Of a DNA stretch of 64,000 bases, positions 62,212 through 64,000 are shown piece after piece; the stretch's first letter is position 1; the number at the start of each line of letters is the position of its first letter. The position numbers and the translations under genes are program-made. Where the stretch lies: assembly GCA_017983515.1 (NCBI GenBank), contig JAGOBF010000015.1, forward strand, positions 29,059 through 93,058, written 5' to 3'. Source of the stretch: Promineifilum sp. (lineage in GTDB: Bacteria > Chloroflexota > Anaerolineae > Promineifilales > Promineifilaceae). The notes under the pieces were generated by a model. That model was not told the origin of the DNA. It did not search any database and saw nothing but the letters and a program-made list of their open reading frames with translations.

Positions 62212-62946
62212 TCAGCCGGCATCCCGGATGTCGAATGGGTCGGGGGCGGCGGCAAAGATGCGATCCAGGATAGCCATCTCGCGGCGGTGGATCGTCTCCA
62301 GAAATTTGGTTGCGCCTTTCATGTGCTTGAAGGCGCTGAACCCGTGTTCCAGGAAACGCTGCAAATCTTCCCAGCCGGTCAAGACGGCCGGGGCGTGGGC
62401 CAATCGCAGCGAGACGCCGACAAACGGGATGCGCACCAGGCGATCGATGCCCAGGCCGATGCGGCCGATCATCTCGATTTGGCGGGCGCGCTCGGCATAA
62501 TTGTCACAGACGCGATAGCCCTCGGCGTACTGTGCAGGAGTGATGGCGTCGGTGACGCCCACTACTTCGAACAGGGCGTGACACAATTGGTCATCCAGCT
62601 CGTTGGTCAATTCGGATAGCGTGACGACGTCGGCCAGAATCGAGGCGGCCCGCTCAGGCAATACCTTGCGGATACCCTCATAGAACCGCAACATATCGGC
62701 GTCGCGCTGGCTGAAGTCCTGGGGGGCGTAGACGTCGTTGAGAAAGAACTCGGTTGCCGGCCGGTAACGTGGGTCGGCCAGAAAGTCGGCGTGGGTCGCG
62801 GCCAGGCGCTGGGATTGGAAAGCTCGCAGAAGCGTCATTTCCGGCGATAATTCGCGGCTTGCCACGATCTCGCGCCGGCCGGGTTTGGCCTGCGCCAGAT
62901 GGGTCACCAGCCGCGCGGCATCGGAAGAAGAGGGTAAATCACTCAT
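62212..62946 (-). CDS. Conserved-looking all-helical protein of unknown function
   Basis: A 244-residue protein predicted mostly helical. Notable stretches are FFLNDVYAPQDFSQRDADML and VVTLSELTNELDDQLCHALF. The spacing of acidic and His residues could hold metal, but no catalytic motif is certain. I do not assign a family. It is in an operon with the epimerase. Confidence 0.75.
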   Translation of the reverse strand: MSDLPSSSDAARLVTHLAQAKPGRREIVASRELSPEMTLLRAFQSQRLAATHADFLADPRYRPATEFFLNDVYAPQDFSQRDADMLRFYEGIRKVLPERAASILADVVTLSELTNELDDQLCHALFEVVGVTDAITPAQYAEGYRVCDNYAERARQIEMIGRIGLGIDRLVRIPFVGVSLRLAHAPAVLTGWEDLQRFLEHGFSAFKHMKGATKFLETIHRREMAILDRIFAAAPDPFDIRDAG

Positions 62947-63062
62947 GGATATCCAGTTTCCGTTTACTCTCGTCGGTCAACGAATGACCAAACTCAGGCA
63001 GATCATATGCGGATTGTAGCAAGATTGCTTCTATGATCCATGTTTTTAATCAACTGTGCTCC

Positions 63063-63116
63063 TTGACAGGATAAGGTATTTAGATATAATTCTAATTAGT
63101 TTTCTATCTAATTAGA
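63063..63116 (+). promoter_or_regulatory. Near-consensus promoter with tandem TCTAATTAG operator
   Basis: TTGACA (63063-63068) and TATAAT (63085-63090), 16-base spacing. Immediately downstream are two TCTAATTAG boxes (63091-63099 and 63107-63115), each containing the palindrome CTAATTAG. They overlap the start site and suit autorepression by the ArsR-type product. Confidence 0.65.
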
Positions 63117-63127
63117 GGTACGTAGAA

Positions 63128-63727
63128 ATGAATAAGATGAATAGAGACGCTTTATCGGAGCAGCAATTTGATCAACTACTGAACTTCTTTCAGGTCTTCA
63201 GCAACGAAAGCCGCCTGAAGATCATCGGCCATTTGGCGAACGGCGAAAGAAGCGTGGGCGAGTTAGCCGATCTGCTCGGCCTCAAGGAGCCGACGGTATC
63301 GCATCATCTGTCCCAGCTGAAGGATATTGGCCTGGTCGATGTGCGCGCCGAAGGCACCATGCGCATCTACCGATTGAACAGCAAGGAATTGGAAGCGATG
63401 AGCAAGGACGTTTTTGCGCGAGGCAATTTGGCGGCATTAGTGAAGCCGAGCGAACGAACCGACGAAGAGCGCATCTTGCGGACGTGGGTGAAGGACGGCC
63501 GGATCGTCGACATCCCAGCCCAGGAAAAGAAGAAGCAAATCCTCATCCGCTGGCTGGCCGGACAGATCGACCCGGAACGGCGCTGGACGGAAAAGGAGTT
63601 CAGCGAGTGGCTGGAGCAGTTCAACGAGGACTATGCTTTCCTGCGGCGCTATCTGGTGGACAGTCACTACATGGCCCGCGAAGGCGGCATCTATTGGCGC
63701 ACGCCGGAAAGTGATCCGGTCATTTAG
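63128..63727 (+). CDS. ArsR-family regulator with DUF2087 domain
   Basis: A 199-residue protein. N-terminal winged helix (about 15-95): FSNESRLKIIGHLANGERSV, LGLKEPTVSHHLSQLKDIG. The C-terminus is DUF2087 (about 115-195): RIVDIPAQEKKKQILIRWLA, WTEKEFSEWLEQFNEDYAFL. No Cys metal-binding pattern is seen, so metal sensing is unlikely. Probably controls its own strong promoter. Ends at a terminator. Confidence 0.9.
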   Translation: MNKMNRDALSEQQFDQLLNFFQVFSNESRLKIIGHLANGERSVGELADLLGLKEPTVSHHLSQLKDIGLVDVRAEGTMRIYRLNSKELEAMSKDVFARGNLAALVKPSERTDEERILRTWVKDGRIVDIPAQEKKKQILIRWLAGQIDPERRWTEKEFSEWLEQFNEDYAFLRRYLVDSHYMAREGGIYWRTPESDPVI

Positions 63728-63735
63728 CGTCATGA

Positions 63736-63763
63736 GCGCGGGTGCGAACGATGCCACCCGCGC
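63736..63763 (+). terminator. Terminator hairpin after the ArsR gene
   Basis: GCGCGGGTG (63736-63744) and CACCCGCGC (63755-63763) form a 9-bp stem followed by cccgttt. Confidence 0.65.
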
Positions 63764-63784
63764 CCCGTTTCTAAGGCCTTATGG

Positions 63785-63790
63785 TATAAT
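63785..63790 (+). promoter_or_regulatory. Extended -10 of the final gene
   Basis: TGGTATAAT (63782-63790), about 50 bases before the ATG. Confidence 0.5.
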
Positions 63791-63838
63791 TCCGACGCGG
63801 CGACCCACCGGCCAGTCATCATCTATAGGAACTCCCCG

Positions 63839-64000
63839 ATGCACGACATCCTCATTCGCAATGGACTCATCTACGACGGCCGCGGCCAGGCTCCCTACTA
63901 TGCTGACCTGGCTATCGACGGCGACGTCATTGCCGATATCGGCCGCGTTGACGGCCAGGCTCGTCAGGTAATCGACGCCGACGGCCTGGCTGTGTCGCCC
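63839..64000 (+). CDS. Amidohydrolase, D-aminoacylase/dihydroorotase-like, N-terminus only
   Basis: The first 54 codons of a metal-dependent amidohydrolase: MHDILIRNGLIYDGRGQAPY and DLAIDGDVIADIGRVDGQAR, the beta-strand domain preceding the TIM barrel. N-acyl-D-amino-acid deacylase is the most likely subfamily from the start pattern. The right edge cuts it before the metal-binding HxH motif. Confidence 0.75.
   Translation, partial: MHDILIRNGLIYDGRGQAPYYADLAIDGDVIADIGRVDGQARQVIDADGLAVSP

Overview
The window looks like one contiguous piece of a high-GC bacterial chromosome. The best guess is a member of Chloroflexota (Anaerolineae/Ardenticatenia-like). This is inferred from Thr/Pro-rich lipoproteins, a NurA-HerA operon, an EttA-type ABC-F protein, a PIN-TRAM protein, a GT4-GH130 pair and hairpin repeats in short intergenic gaps. 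No 16S rRNA or other phylogenetic marker RNA was found to confirm it. Genes are dense on both strands. I recognised no rRNA, tRNA, CRISPR array, prophage or replication origin.

Layout: 1-8.4 kb is mostly minus strand. It holds a DMT exporter (cut by the left edge), an epoxide-hydrolase-like enzyme, a four-gene operon (two small membrane proteins, a PHP/AlbA_2 protein and MoaB), a plus-strand LEA-like HhH protein, a probable selenocysteine peroxiredoxin, and a hydrolase fused to a DUF3267 zincin. From 8.6 to 21 kb the plus strand carries an EVE-like protein, metG, nurA, a HAS-barrel-like gene, herA, a structured leader with an intrinsic terminator, PIN-TRAM, cysS, rlmB, a RibA-RibD(reductase) fusion, DinB and a small membrane protein. 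From 21.5 to 32.6 kb there is a fold-type-II PLP enzyme, galT-galK-lipoprotein, a RAYT-like Y1 transposase, a Ser/Thr kinase, an acyl-CoA synthetase, a CPBP protease, a GNAT and a class V aminotransferase.

From 32.7 to 36.5 kb is an accessory island of lower GC, bracketed by two ~62 bp direct repeats. It carries a GmrSD-like DUF262/DUF1524 protein, a PD-(D/E)xK-like nuclease, a basic-tailed unknown protein and a broken DprA-like remnant. From 36.6 to 49 kb are housekeeping genes: dnaX, ybaB, recR, a cysteine-desulfurase-like enzyme, a DUF3048 lipoprotein, uvrA, ettA and an MscS channel. From 49 to 64 kb are the GH130/GT4 pair, an aldo/keto reductase, a NUDIX gene with two tandem beta-lactamase-fold paralogues (one without the catalytic Ser), PspC, a two-component system, PAP2, an epimerase with an unknown helical protein, an ArsR-DUF2087 regulator with a near-consensus promoter, and the start of an amidohydrolase.

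The strongest unusual signals are: (1) the in-frame TGA at the peroxidatic-Cys position of the 6.2-6.85 kb peroxiredoxin, followed by a hairpin that fits a bacterial SECIS; (2) the direct-repeat-flanked defence-like island; (3) an unassigned leader RNA ending in a terminator before the PIN-TRAM gene; (4) the catalytically dead member of a tandem serine-hydrolase pair; and (5) several families of palindromic intergenic repeats, with a RAYT-like transposase nearby.
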